This document shows positions 25,729 to 34,835 of a DNA stretch of 64,000 bases, in pieces. Below the pieces are notes generated by a model that was not told the origin of the DNA, made no database searches, and saw nothing but the letters and a program-made list of their open reading frames with translations. How positions within the stretch are numbered: the first letter of the stretch is position 1; every line of letters starts with the position of its first letter. This stretch comes from Calothrix sp. FI2-JRJ7 (GTDB taxonomy: Bacteria; Cyanobacteriota; Cyanobacteriia; Cyanobacteriales; Nostocaceae), in the NCBI GenBank assembly GCA_019359675.1, contig JAHHGX010000091.1, positions 124,001 to 188,000 of the forward strand, read 5' to 3'. A program made the position numbers and the translations under genes.

Positions 25729-26319
25729 ATGGAATTTATGTTCTTAGAATATGACAGTTGGTTAAGAATGCAGATTTTTAGATTTTTTAAGCATATCAAG
25801 CAACGGCACTTAAGTTTTGTAGTTAACCCATTGGTAATTTTGGGAGCCAGTGCTGGTGTTCTACTTTTTAGCACTAATGCGAATGCTGCCGAACAAGTGA
25901 TTTTAAAATACGGCTCCTTCCAAGGAAAAGTCTCTACCAATGAATTAAATCAGTTTGTGAATACTGGTCAGACCACACCTGTACTAAAAGCTTATTTACA
26001 AGCGTCTCGACAAACTCCTGCGGTTGCTCGTAAAGCACTAACAGCAGGTATAAAAGCCGACCCAGCCTTTTTAGATAGCTTATTATCAAGCTGGGCAGGC
26101 CCAGTTTTGGTAGACCAAATTGGCTCAGTAGTTAGCCCTCCTGGAAAAGAATTAGACGAACGCACACTGCGAACAGCTTTGAGTGAGTCTATAAAGCAAA
26201 ATGGTGAAGTAACTCTGCTTGGAGCTATTCGGAACTATCCCACTGCTGCTGTTGAACTTCGTGGAGATAGACTCGTCTCTGTTTATGAACGTTTAAGCAC
26301 GCTTGCAAAATTGTTCTAA
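25729..26319 (+). CDS. Exported DUF1400 (alpha/beta hydrolase N-terminal-like) protein
   Basis: A 196-residue protein. A signal peptide-like segment (FVVNPLVILGASAGVLLFST, then NANAAEQ cleavage-type site) is followed by the DUF1400 domain, VILKYGSFQGKVSTNELNQF to LVSVYERLSTLAKL. DUF1400 is cyanobacteria-specific and often precedes an alpha/beta hydrolase domain; here that domain is absent. Probable periplasmic location, role unknown. A second start at M14 (25768) would shorten the signal peptide. Confidence 0.8.
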   Translation: MEFMFLEYDSWLRMQIFRFFKHIKQRHLSFVVNPLVILGASAGVLLFSTNANAAEQVILKYGSFQGKVSTNELNQFVNTGQTTPVLKAYLQASRQTPAVARKALTAGIKADPAFLDSLLSSWAGPVLVDQIGSVVSPPGKELDERTLRTALSESIKQNGEVTLLGAIRNYPTAAVELRGDRLVSVYERLSTLAKLF

Positions 26320-26779
26320 AGGACTTCCAATTAAAAAATTTTTTTGTGGGGTGGGCATCTTTGCCTGCCCCAACATTTTAGACGGGGCAAGAGAAAGCCC
26401 ATCCCAGAAAATGTACAAGTCAGAACTAATTTACCTTGTACTGATGTCATTAAATATAACCAATACTGTATTTATATTATCCGTTTCATCCGTTCTATCC
26501 GCTGCCAATCTTCACAATCTACTGCCAATTGTAAAAACTTTACGAACGGCGCCTAAAAGTTTTATTAAAAATAAATAATTGATTGACTAAAGCCATATTA
26601 TAAATCAATAAAAGAACTTATTCCCTTTCATGCCTCTGCAAGAATCTTCTTGAGGGTGAGTTCTGCATACCAAAAAAATTATTAATTTGGCTGTGCAAAT
26701 TGTCATTAAATAGCAATTTGTTGCTAATCTCCACAAGTGTTGCCAAACAAATTTTACTATTTTAGATAGTAGATATATT
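26320..26779. other. Intergenic region with family B hairpins, no gene
   Basis: The 460 bases hold GTGGGGTGGGCATCTTTGCC, CCTGCCCC and a second GGGGCAAGAGAAAGCCCATCCC hairpin (26345-26406), then one GGCGCC and AT-rich sequence. Short frames here are not protein-like. The last 150 bases probably include the promoter of the glycosyltransferase gene. Confidence 0.6.
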
Positions 26780-27982
26780 ATGCTGACTAACAATTTTTTA
26801 TTTACAATCGTTAATAATTATTTGCAAGTAATTTCGCTGTTGTTAGCATTCCCTTCTTCAATTTTGTTTATTGAATGTATGGCAGCTTTGCTACCTAAAC
26901 GTAATCATGCAAACTATAGTCATTATCAACCAAAAGTATGTGTTTTAATACCAGCACATAACGAAGCAAACAGTATTCAAACCACGTTAGCAGCAATATA
27001 CGCTTCAACGACGAATGTACAAATATTAGTAGTTGCTGATAATTGTACCGACAAAACAGCTGATATTGTGCGTGCAGAAGGCGCCACTGTCATAGAACGG
27101 TTTGATTTACAAAACAGAGGCAAAGGATATGCACTTGACTTTGGATTTAAATATTTGGGTGCGAATCCACCCGATGTTGTTATAGTCATTGATGCAGATT
27201 GCATCGTACATTCAGGTACAATACAACGCTTGGCAACAATGGCAGTCTCGACAAATCGACCCATTCAAGCAACAAATCTACTCAAGGCGCCAGAAAATTT
27301 TACAGCAAGACACGCAGTCTCAACTCTGGCATTCTTAGTCAAAAACTTAGTCCGTCAGCGCGGGTGTGCTAGGTTAGGTGTACCAGCTTCACTTACAGGA
27401 ACGGGAATGGCTTTTCCTTGGTGTCTAGTTGAAAAAGTCGGATTTGCAAGCGGTAACATTGTCGAGGACAAGCAAACCGGACTAGATTTTACATTAGCTG
27501 GTTTTGCGCCAGTATTTTGTGAAGAAGCACTAGTAACTGGATATTTTCCTGAGCAACAACAAGCAGGAAACACTCAGCGAACAAGATGGGTTCACGGACA
27601 CTTACAAACCCTTTTAACACAAGTACCTAGATTACTCGTAGCTGCAATACAGCAAAAAAGATTTAATCTAATTGCCATCGCTTTAGATTTATCAGTTCTA
27701 CCTGTATCTTTATTAGTAATGCTTTGGTTATTAAGCTTTACCTTCGCTCTATTTACATCGATAATTCTAGGTATAACTAGGCTCTCAACGTTGGTTATAG
27801 GTATTGAGGGATTGTTGATAATTATTGCAATAACAAGCGCATGGTTTAAATTTGGACGTACCGACTTACCTGCACGTGCGCTTATGACTATACCGTTTTA
27901 TATTATTTGGAACCTTGGCATTTATCTATCTTTCTTGCTTAAACCCCAAAAAACCTGGGTTCGTACTCAAAGAGATGCTTAA
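26780..27982 (+). CDS. Family 2 glycosyltransferase, membrane-bound
   Basis: A 400-residue processive-type GT2. One N-terminal hydrophobic helix (about 15-35) is followed by the GT-A domain: VLIPAHNEANSIQTTL, VVADNCTDKTA, IDADCIV (DxD-type metal motif), then a Q/RxxRW-like motif in NTQRTRWVHGH. Two to three C-terminal membrane helices end the protein. It probably transfers a sugar to an exopolysaccharide or lipid acceptor. A polysaccharide deacetylase follows, which fits N-acetylglucosamine polymer or chitooligosaccharide handling (inference). Confidence 0.88.
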   Translation: MLTNNFLFTIVNNYLQVISLLLAFPSSILFIECMAALLPKRNHANYSHYQPKVCVLIPAHNEANSIQTTLAAIYASTTNVQILVVADNCTDKTADIVRAEGATVIERFDLQNRGKGYALDFGFKYLGANPPDVVIVIDADCIVHSGTIQRLATMAVSTNRPIQATNLLKAPENFTARHAVSTLAFLVKNLVRQRGCARLGVPASLTGTGMAFPWCLVEKVGFASGNIVEDKQTGLDFTLAGFAPVFCEEALVTGYFPEQQQAGNTQRTRWVHGHLQTLLTQVPRLLVAAIQQKRFNLIAIALDLSVLPVSLLVMLWLLSFTFALFTSIILGITRLSTLVIGIEGLLIIIAITSAWFKFGRTDLPARALMTIPFYIIWNLGIYLSFLLKPQKTWVRTQRDA

Positions 27983-27986
27983 ACTC

Positions 27987-28053
27987 AGAAACCCGGTTTC
28001 TTCTACACTGAACACAACAACGTTCAACATTAACCAAAAGAAACCCGGTTTCT
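27987..28053. repeat. AGAAACCCGGTTTCT direct pair (family C)
   Basis: Copies at 27987-28001 and 28039-28053 in the same orientation, five bases after the glycosyltransferase stop. Immediately followed by a family A element. Confidence 0.8.
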
Positions 28054-28072
28054 CACTAAGACATTCTAAACT

Positions 28073-28135
28073 GGTGCGTGAAAGCTGTTTAATATTCCAT
28101 TCTATTGATGATTGTAATAGCTTTCACGCACCCTA
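28073..28135. repeat. GGTGCGTGAAAGCT palindromic element (family A variant)
   Basis: GGTGCGTGAAAGCTGTT and TAGCTTTCACGCACC form perfect arms of about 14 bases over a loop of about 35. The outer GGTGCGTGA matches family A, but the inner stem (AAGCT instead of CGCTA) has changed on both sides, keeping base pairing. Confidence 0.8.
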
Positions 28136-28151
28136 CGTTATCTTATCTCTT

Positions 28152-28838
28152 ATGTATTTACTAATCACCATTACAGTAATAACCATCACATATCTATTAC
28201 TAGATAAACTAGCCCAAACCTCTAAATTTCAACTATTCGGACAATACTTTACTAAAGTAAATACGCAAGAACTGGTAGTTGCTTTAACATATGATGATGG
28301 TCCAAACCCGCCACATACAGACCAATTAATAGACCTACTCAATCAACTGGGAGTCAAAGCGACATTTTTTACAATTGGTCAAAACATCGAAGTACATACG
28401 CAAACTGTCCAAAATCTCATTGCCAATAAACATGAGATTGGTAATCACTCTTATTCTCATCAAAAACTTATTTGGAAAACTCCAGCTTTCATCCGTTCGG
28501 AAATAAATAAAACAGATGAACTAATAAGAAAATTAGGAGTAAAGCAAGAAATATTATTTAGGGCGCCATATGGGTATAAAAGATTTACGCTGCCCTATAT
28601 TCTGAATAAAATGCAAAAGAAAAATATTCTATGGAATTTAGACCCAAAAGACTATCACGAATCAAACCCAGAGGTAATTGCAAACTACGTAATTAATAAT
28701 GTAACTCCAGGCGCCATAATTTTACTTCACGATGGTGGAGGAGAACGAGGCGCCACGATTGCTGCGACAGAAATAATTGTGCGTACACTACAAGCACAAG
28801 GTTATAAATTCCAAACAGTGTCACAAATGCTCAAATAA
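28152..28838 (+). CDS. Polysaccharide deacetylase (NodB-like), membrane-anchored
   Basis: A 228-residue protein with an N-terminal hydrophobic anchor (MYLLITITVITITYLLL) and a NodB domain: TYDDGPNPPHTDQL (catalytic Asp and metal Asp), HEIGNHSYSHQKL (metal His pair), RAPYG, and LLHDGGG near the C-terminus. It removes acetyl groups from N-acetylated sugars outside the membrane. The start at 28152 is preferred because the longer upstream frame is made of repeat sequence. It is probably co-expressed with the upstream GT2. Confidence 0.9.
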   Translation: MYLLITITVITITYLLLDKLAQTSKFQLFGQYFTKVNTQELVVALTYDDGPNPPHTDQLIDLLNQLGVKATFFTIGQNIEVHTQTVQNLIANKHEIGNHSYSHQKLIWKTPAFIRSEINKTDELIRKLGVKQEILFRAPYGYKRFTLPYILNKMQKKNILWNLDPKDYHESNPEVIANYVINNVTPGAIILLHDGGGERGATIAATEIIVRTLQAQGYKFQTVSQMLK

Positions 28839-28881
28839 TCTACACTCGAAAGGTAAGACCCGATTATTTGATGCCGTTGCT

Positions 28882-29319
28882 ATGTCGTTTTCTTCTGAAT
28901 CATTGCCACCGTCCTTGGCGAAAATCGTCCAACGTTTCCAACGCGCGACAGACCAGAAGCGACGGTACGAACAGTTAATTTGGTACGGAACCAAGCTCAA
29001 CCCACTTTCTGAAGAAGATAAAGTACCAGAAAATAAAGTCCCCGGTTGTGTCTCGCAAGTTTTTATTACTGCTGCACTCGATGATGGCAAGGTTACATAT
29101 AGTGGTGACTCTGACTCACAACTCACCAAGGGTTTAGTTGGTTTATTGGTTGAAGGACTCAACGGACTGACCCCAGCAGAAATTATTCAACTGACTCCCG
29201 ACTTTATTCAAGAAACTGGTTTAAACGTTAGTCTTACCCCATCGCGCGCTAATGGTTTTTACAATATTTTTAAAACCATGCAAAAAAAAGCTTTGGAAAC
29301 AGGGAGCAATAACTTATGA
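28882..29319 (+). CDS. sufE: SufE-family Fe-S cluster assembly sulfur acceptor
   Basis: A 145-residue SufE-like protein. The sulfur-accepting cysteine is in VPGCVSQVFI, and PSRANGFYNIFKTM is the conserved C-terminal helix. It receives sulfane sulfur from the cysteine desulfurase SufS. The ATG at 28882 gives the normal length; the frame upstream of it is not conserved. The stop TGA overlaps the next gene's ATG by four bases, so the pair is coupled. No suf genes are nearby. Confidence 0.92.
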   Translation: MSFSSESLPPSLAKIVQRFQRATDQKRRYEQLIWYGTKLNPLSEEDKVPENKVPGCVSQVFITAALDDGKVTYSGDSDSQLTKGLVGLLVEGLNGLTPAEIIQLTPDFIQETGLNVSLTPSRANGFYNIFKTMQKKALETGSNNL

Positions 29320-30218
29320 CAAATTTATTATCTCAAGACACCGCAGTTAACTTTAATATTGGTGGCGCCGTTCACGAATACACATGGAACTACCAAAACC
29401 AAAGCGTTTGTGTAGTTTACGAAATTCTCGGCAACGGTACTCCAGTACTGTTACTGCCAGCATTTAGCACCGTCTCAATGCGTTCAGAAATGAGTGGTAT
29501 AGCCAAGCTGCTATCACCCCACTTTCAAACTATTGCAGTTGATTTTCCTGGTTTCGGAGATTCGTCACGACCTGCTCTTGACTATCAACCAGCAATTTAT
29601 CATCAATTTCTTCGAGACTTCATTATAAATTGCCTACAAACTCCTATTGCCGTTGTTGCTGCAGGACATAGTAGTGCTTATGTTTTAGAACTTGCCAATA
29701 AACAGTCAAGTTTATTTTCGCGGATTGTGTTAGTGGCGCCAACTTGGCGTGGTCCATTACCTACAATGGGGTTAAGTCGCGACCAAGCTGATATTGGTAA
29801 AAATTTAGTGCGTTCTCCAATTGTTGGACAACTATTATATAAACTCAACACCGCACCATCTTTTTTAAGCTGGATGTATCGGCGCCATGTATACGTTGAT
29901 GCAAATAAGCTCACACCCGAATTTGTAGAACACAAGTGGCGTAACACTCAGAAACCAGGAGCGCGGTTTGCACCAGCAGCATTTGTTACAGGTAATTTGG
30001 ATGCAGTTCATAGTCGAACAGAATATTTAGAACTAGCAAGCCGTTTAAATATTCCTGTAATGGTAGTAATTGGAGAATCATCACCACCAAAATCGCGTGC
30101 TGATATGGATGCACTAGCAGCATTGCCCAACGTCATTAGCGTCACCCTTCCCGGTACACTAGGAATGCACGAAGAATATTCCCAAGAAGTCGTTGAAGCA
30201 ATTTCTCCATTCTTGTAG
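29316..30218 (+). CDS. Alpha/beta-fold hydrolase
   Basis: A 300-residue hydrolase. The oxyanion-side motif is LLPAFSTVSMRSE, the aspartate-side motif VDFPGFGDSSRP, and the nucleophile elbow AAGHSSAYVLEL (GHSSA). A C-terminal His is near TLGMHEEYSQEV. Substrate unknown. It overlaps SufE by four bases, an arrangement that suggests co-translation but not a shared pathway. Confidence 0.88.
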   Translation: MTNLLSQDTAVNFNIGGAVHEYTWNYQNQSVCVVYEILGNGTPVLLLPAFSTVSMRSEMSGIAKLLSPHFQTIAVDFPGFGDSSRPALDYQPAIYHQFLRDFIINCLQTPIAVVAAGHSSAYVLELANKQSSLFSRIVLVAPTWRGPLPTMGLSRDQADIGKNLVRSPIVGQLLYKLNTAPSFLSWMYRRHVYVDANKLTPEFVEHKWRNTQKPGARFAPAAFVTGNLDAVHSRTEYLELASRLNIPVMVVIGESSPPKSRADMDALAALPNVISVTLPGTLGMHEEYSQEVVEAISPFL

Positions 30219-30334
30219 GTTGGGTGGAGGAACGGAACCCAACAAAATCTTAAATTATCCAGAAAAAACGCCCATCGACTTGAAAATAATATTTGGCTAA
30301 CAGGTAAACTTATCACTCCACACTCTGCGATATT

Positions 30335-31315
30335 ATGACAACAACTGATATTACTCCCTCAATACCTGTAACAGTTTTAACAGGATACCTAGGCGCTGGC
30401 AAAACAACACTCCTAAACCGAATTCTTACCCATGAACACGGTAAAAAAGTTGCCGTTATTGTGAACGAGTTTGGAGAAGTAGGTATCGACAACCAATTAG
30501 TTATCGATGCTGATGAAGAAATTTTTGAAATGAACAACGGTTGTATTTGTTGTACAGTGCGTGGTGACTTAATACGCATTATCGGCAACTTGATGAAGCG
30601 TCGTAACAAATTTGACCACCTTGTCATAGAAACTACTGGATTAGCAGACCCGGCGCCTGTAATTCAAACTTTCTTTGTCGATGAGGACATGAAAGAGAAA
30701 TTAGAACTAGATGCAGTCGTCACAGTAGTAGATGCGAAGCATATTTGGCAACATTGGGATGCAGATGAAGCGCAAGAGCAAATAGCATTTGCCGATGTCA
30801 TATTATTAAACAAAACCGATTTAGTCGAACCCGAACAACTTGAAGAACTCGAAAAGCGAATTCGGTCGATGAATGTCATGGCTAAAATTTACCGCACCCG
30901 CAACTCGGAGTTAGAAATGGATGCGCTGTTAGGTGTAAAAGCGTTTGATTTAGAACGCGCGTTAGAAATAGAGCCAGAATTTTTAACCGAAGAACACGAC
31001 CATGAACATGATGAAACAGTAACATCGGTCGCGCTCGTGGAAAAAGGCGCCTTGGATGGAGAAAAACTCAACGCTTGGTTAAGCGAATTGTTACAAACTC
31101 AAGGTCCCGATATTTTCCGTATGAAAGGGATATTGAATATAGAAGGTGAAGATGAGCGCTTTGTTTTCCAGGGAGTACACATGTTGTTTGAAGGTAAACC
31201 AGACCGTGCTTGGAAAGAAAGCGAAACTCGCAAAAACGAACTAGTGTTTATTGGACGTAACTTAGATGAAGCCAAATTAAAACAAGACTTTTTAAGCTGC
31301 GTCTCTTCCAACTAA
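30335..31315 (+). CDS. CobW-family (COG0523) metal-chaperone GTPase
   Basis: A 326-residue G3E GTPase. The P-loop is GYLGAGKTTLLNRIL, the metal-binding CxCC is in NNGCICCTVRGDL, Walker B-type ETTGLADP, and the base-recognition motif LLNKTDLV. The C-terminal domain contains a His/Glu-rich EEHDHEHDE stretch that may bind zinc. Members deliver Zn2+ or cobalt to target proteins. No Zur box was searched for successfully upstream, so regulation is unknown. Confidence 0.92.
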   Translation: MTTTDITPSIPVTVLTGYLGAGKTTLLNRILTHEHGKKVAVIVNEFGEVGIDNQLVIDADEEIFEMNNGCICCTVRGDLIRIIGNLMKRRNKFDHLVIETTGLADPAPVIQTFFVDEDMKEKLELDAVVTVVDAKHIWQHWDADEAQEQIAFADVILLNKTDLVEPEQLEELEKRIRSMNVMAKIYRTRNSELEMDALLGVKAFDLERALEIEPEFLTEEHDHEHDETVTSVALVEKGALDGEKLNAWLSELLQTQGPDIFRMKGILNIEGEDERFVFQGVHMLFEGKPDRAWKESETRKNELVFIGRNLDEAKLKQDFLSCVSSN

Positions 31316-31322
31316 TATATTA

Positions 31323-31440
31323 TTCTTGTGGGGTGGGCATCCTAAACCGCCCTTGTGAATTTTCTTTACAATTTGATGTTAAAGGGGCGGGTTTAGGATG
31401 ATTGTAATTTAGTTTTAGGTTATGGGTTAACCCGCCCCTA
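31323..31440. repeat. GTGGGGTGGGCATCCTAAAC inverted pair (family B)
   Basis: GGGCATCCTAAACCGCCC and, about 50 bases on, GGGGCGGGTTTAGGATG and AACCCGCCCCTA make a long interrupted inverted repeat between the convergent CobW and glutathionyl-hydroquinone reductase genes. The right end overlaps the stop of the reductase gene at 31427. Confidence 0.7.
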
Positions 31441-32410
31441 CGGTATCACGATTGTGCGGCGCCTCGAAATCGATGTTTGGCCCTTTGGGTACAATGCGGG
31501 TGGGGTTAACTTTGGGATGGCTTTTGTAATAATGGCGTTTGATGTGGTCTAGGTTACAGGTTTCTTTGACTCCTGGGTATTGATATAATTCTTTAAGATA
31601 GTTCCATAGATTTGGGTAGTCCATAATGCGGTTGATGTTGCATTTGAAGTGGACGTAATATACTGCATCAAATCTAAATAGTGTTGTGAACATGCACCAG
31701 TCTGCTTCGGTGATTTGGGCGCCACATAAATAACGCTGTTTTTCTAGTACTTTTTCCCAATGTTCTAATGCTGTAAATAATTCAGTCACAGCTTCATCGT
31801 ATGCTGTTTGAGATGTAGCAAAACCTGCGCGGTATACTCCATTATTTATAGGTTGATATATTTTATCGATGGTTTCGTCTATTTTGTCTTGTAAATGCTT
31901 CGGATAAAAATCAATGTCTTGGTGCGCCCCTAAAATATTACAATCGTTAAATTCGGTGTCAAACATTTTGATGATTTCGCGCGATTCATTATTTACTATC
32001 GTCGAAGTTTGTTTATCCCATAAAACGGGTACTGTAACGCGACCGCTATAATTAGGGTCAGCTTTGAGATAAATTTGCCATAGATACTGAGCATTATTTA
32101 CTGTATCGGGTATAGTTCCAGGTTCGTCTGTAAATTCCCAACTGTTATCTTTTATTTCTGCTCCTACTACTGACATAGTAATAACGTCTTGCAGTTCTTT
32201 GAGTTCTCGTAAAATAGCTGTGCGACAAGCCCACGGACATGCCCAAGATATATATAAGTGATATCGTCCTGGTTCTGCTTTGAATTTACTTGAACCATCT
32301 GCGGTTATTTTGTCGCGGAACGTAGTAGATGGACGGATAAATTTACCTTCTTTGTCTTCTTGGTCGCGCTCTGGTATCCATTTACCGTCTTTGAGTATTC
32401 CTAAACCCAT
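31427..32410 (-). CDS. Glutathionyl-hydroquinone reductase (YqjG/ECM4-like GST)
   Basis: A xi-class glutathione transferase that reduces glutathionyl-quinones. The catalytic cysteine is in YISWACPWACRTAIL, and conserved VPVLWDKQTSTIVNNESREI and the C-terminal helical domain follow, with ITEADWCMFTTLFRFDAVY. The start at 32410 (MGLGILKDGKW) fits the family; an upstream ATG at 32461 would add 17 non-conserved residues. About 327 residues, normal for the family. Convergent to CobW. Confidence 0.92.
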   Translation of the reverse strand: MGLGILKDGKWIPERDQEDKEGKFIRPSTTFRDKITADGSSKFKAEPGRYHLYISWACPWACRTAILRELKELQDVITMSVVGAEIKDNSWEFTDEPGTIPDTVNNAQYLWQIYLKADPNYSGRVTVPVLWDKQTSTIVNNESREIIKMFDTEFNDCNILGAHQDIDFYPKHLQDKIDETIDKIYQPINNGVYRAGFATSQTAYDEAVTELFTALEHWEKVLEKQRYLCGAQITEADWCMFTTLFRFDAVYYVHFKCNINRIMDYPNLWNYLKELYQYPGVKETCNLDHIKRHYYKSHPKVNPTRIVPKGPNIDFEAPHNRDTVGAG

Positions 32411-32525
32411 GATTTTTAACCTACATGCAAATATTTTAGTGGGCGCCTGTCTGTTATTCATTGATGCAGGTTGTGCTTTTTAATTCATCTTTCTATAGGT
32501 TAGTTATGAAACAGGCAGGGATGCC

Positions 32526-32592
32526 AGAAACCGGGTTTCTGTTGCTTGATGTTGATGATTGTGATGTTTAGTGAGAAAGAAACCCGGTTTCT
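32526..32592. repeat. AGAAACCGGGTTTCT inverted pair (family C)
   Basis: Arms at 32526-32540 and 32578-32592 in opposite orientation over a 37-base loop, the same spacing as at 25604. It is preceded by GGCAGGGATGCC. It sits between the divergent reductase and DsbD-like genes. Confidence 0.85.
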
Positions 32593-32690
32593 AAGATGAA
32601 TGTTTTTTAATAATTTTTTCATGAATGGTTTATTAATTTTGCCGAGTATGGATAAGAGCGCGTTCATACGGTAGGTTTACGGCAAGAACG

Positions 32691-34820
32691 ATGTGGTATC
32701 AGCAACGGACAGGTTTACAAAGTCAAAAAATAAAAGTTTTTATTATTACTGTATTAGCAAGTGTTTTTACTTTATTACAGTCGGTGCCAGCTTGGGCAAA
32801 CCCAGTTAAAACACCGAATGTACAAATACAATTAGTAAGCGAGATTAGTAATATTCAACCTCAAATGCCGTTTTGGGTGGGGTTTAATTTTAAAATTCGC
32901 CCCGGCTGGCATACTTACTGGCGTAACCCTGGTGATTCTGGCGCCGCTTTCAAGGTAAATTGGAAGTTGCCAAATGGATTTACAGCTAGTGATATTGTTT
33001 ACCCGTATCCTGAAAAGTTTCCTATTGGCCCATTGATGAATTATGGGTATAAAAATGAAGTTACTTTACTTAGCCAAATTACTCCTGGGAAGATAGCTGC
33101 TGGTAGTCCAGTTGAAATACAGGTTAATGCTGAGTGGTTAGTGTGCGAAAAGGAGTGCATTCCAGAGGAAGCAAGTTTAAGTTTAAAATTAGCTACTGGT
33201 GCCACAAGCAATACTAATACAACTTGGACAAAAGTTTTTGAACAAACTCGACGAAATATACCAAAACCTTCTCCGTGGCAAGCGCAGGCTAATATTAATG
33301 GTGAAACACTAAATTTGCAACTTCAGGCGCCACAGTTAAAAGGTACAAATAATCAAATACAAGAAATATCTTTTTTCCCCGATGAAGATGGTTGGATAAA
33401 TAATGCCGCACCTCAAAAAGTATCTTTTAATAATGAAGGATTAATTTTACAGTTACAGCGTGGGAATCGTAGCGATATTAATAAAGTTAGTGGTGTGCTG
33501 GTTGTTCGTGAAAAACTAGATACTCTGGTAAACCAAGCTTTTAATATAGAGGCGCCTGTTAGTACTCAACCCATACAAACTACCCAAGCTTCTACACCAC
33601 TTCCTCAAGTACTGCTACTAGCATTTATAGGAGGAATAGTTTTAAATTTAATGCCTTGCGTTTTTCCTGTTTTATCTATTAAAGCTTTGGGTATTGCACG
33701 AAAATCTCAGGCAAGTATCCAGGAAGTACGCTTACAAGCACTGTCATTTATGGCAGGAGTGTTAGTAAGTTTTGGCGTTGTTGCCGGAACTTTATTAATA
33801 CTGCGTAGTTTGGGTGAACAAATTGGGTGGGGTTTTCAATTGCAGTCCCCTGTATTTGTAACTTTAATGGCTTACTTAATGTTTGCCGTTGGACTAAGTT
33901 TATCTGGAGTATTTATATTCGGCGCCGCATTAATGGGTGTCGGGCAATCTTTAGTATCGCGTTCAGGTTATTTAGGAGAATTCTTTACAGGAATTTTTGC
34001 AACATTAATTGCCACACCATGCACTGCTCCATTTATGGCAACAGCAATTGGTATTGCTCTTACACAAGCTCCTTTAATTGCCATAGCGATTTTTGAAGTA
34101 TTAGGCTTTGGATTAGCGCTTCCTTATGTAGTAATCTGCTTCACTCCAGGGTTACAGCGCATCCTACCAAAACCAGGTGCCTGGATGGAAACATTTTCGC
34201 AAGTTTTAGCCTTTCCGATGTACGCTGCCACCGCATGGCTGGTATGGATACTAACATTACAAGCAGGAACTAATGGTTTAGCTGCTGCTTTGGCTGGACT
34301 TGTGTTAATTGGTTTTGCAGCTTGGTTCCACCAAAAAACACGTTTAGCTAAAGTATTTTGGCAACGTTTAGGAACAATAGGTGCCTTAGTAGTAGTTGGA
34401 TTTGCCCTAACTTTAGCCCAAATTCCCAATAACACTACAAACACAGTCGCAAATAACCCTTCTCAAAACAGCTTAATCAATTGGCAACCGTATACTTTAG
34501 TACGGTTAACCGAACTTCGCCAAGCAAGAAAACCAGTATTTGTAAATTTTTCAGCAGCTTGGTGTGTAAGTTGTCTTGTAAACGAACAAGTAGCTTTAAA
34601 TCAACCAGATACAATTGCAGCTTTTAAATCAAAAGGCGTTACTTTGCTCAAAGCTGACTGGACAAATCGTAACCCAGAAATTACCAAAGCATTAGAATCT
34701 TTTGGGCGTAGCGGAGTACCCTTGTATGTTTTATATCCTGCTACCAACTCCGACAAGCCCATAATTTTACCTCAGTCGCTTTCTGTAAGCGAAGTTGTAA
34801 ACACCTTGCAACGCATTTAA
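32691..34820 (+). CDS. DsbD/ScsB-like transmembrane thiol-disulfide reductase
   Basis: A 709-residue protein in three parts. A signal peptide (ending VPAWANP) and a DsbD N-terminal-like periplasmic domain (about 40-290), with WLVCEKECIPEEA, come first. An eight- to nine-helix CcdA-like membrane domain (about 300-570) follows, with NLMPCVFPVLSIK and ATPCTAPFMATAI carrying the two membrane cysteines. A C-terminal thioredoxin domain has SAAWCVSCLVNEQ. Electrons pass from cytosolic thioredoxin through the membrane to periplasmic targets. The downstream redoxin lipoprotein, 15 bases away, is a likely partner. Confidence 0.92.
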   Translation: MWYQQRTGLQSQKIKVFIITVLASVFTLLQSVPAWANPVKTPNVQIQLVSEISNIQPQMPFWVGFNFKIRPGWHTYWRNPGDSGAAFKVNWKLPNGFTASDIVYPYPEKFPIGPLMNYGYKNEVTLLSQITPGKIAAGSPVEIQVNAEWLVCEKECIPEEASLSLKLATGATSNTNTTWTKVFEQTRRNIPKPSPWQAQANINGETLNLQLQAPQLKGTNNQIQEISFFPDEDGWINNAAPQKVSFNNEGLILQLQRGNRSDINKVSGVLVVREKLDTLVNQAFNIEAPVSTQPIQTTQASTPLPQVLLLAFIGGIVLNLMPCVFPVLSIKALGIARKSQASIQEVRLQALSFMAGVLVSFGVVAGTLLILRSLGEQIGWGFQLQSPVFVTLMAYLMFAVGLSLSGVFIFGAALMGVGQSLVSRSGYLGEFFTGIFATLIATPCTAPFMATAIGIALTQAPLIAIAIFEVLGFGLALPYVVICFTPGLQRILPKPGAWMETFSQVLAFPMYAATAWLVWILTLQAGTNGLAAALAGLVLIGFAAWFHQKTRLAKVFWQRLGTIGALVVVGFALTLAQIPNNTTNTVANNPSQNSLINWQPYTLVRLTELRQARKPVFVNFSAAWCVSCLVNEQVALNQPDTIAAFKSKGVTLLKADWTNRNPEITKALESFGRSGVPLYVLYPATNSDKPIILPQSLSVSEVVNTLQRI

Positions 34821-34835
34821 TCAACATAACCAACC

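Noticed and set aside
27915-28151. Upstream extension of the polysaccharide deacetylase frame
   Set aside because: It is translated repeat sequence (families C and A) that happens to be open; the real N-terminal anchor begins at 28152.
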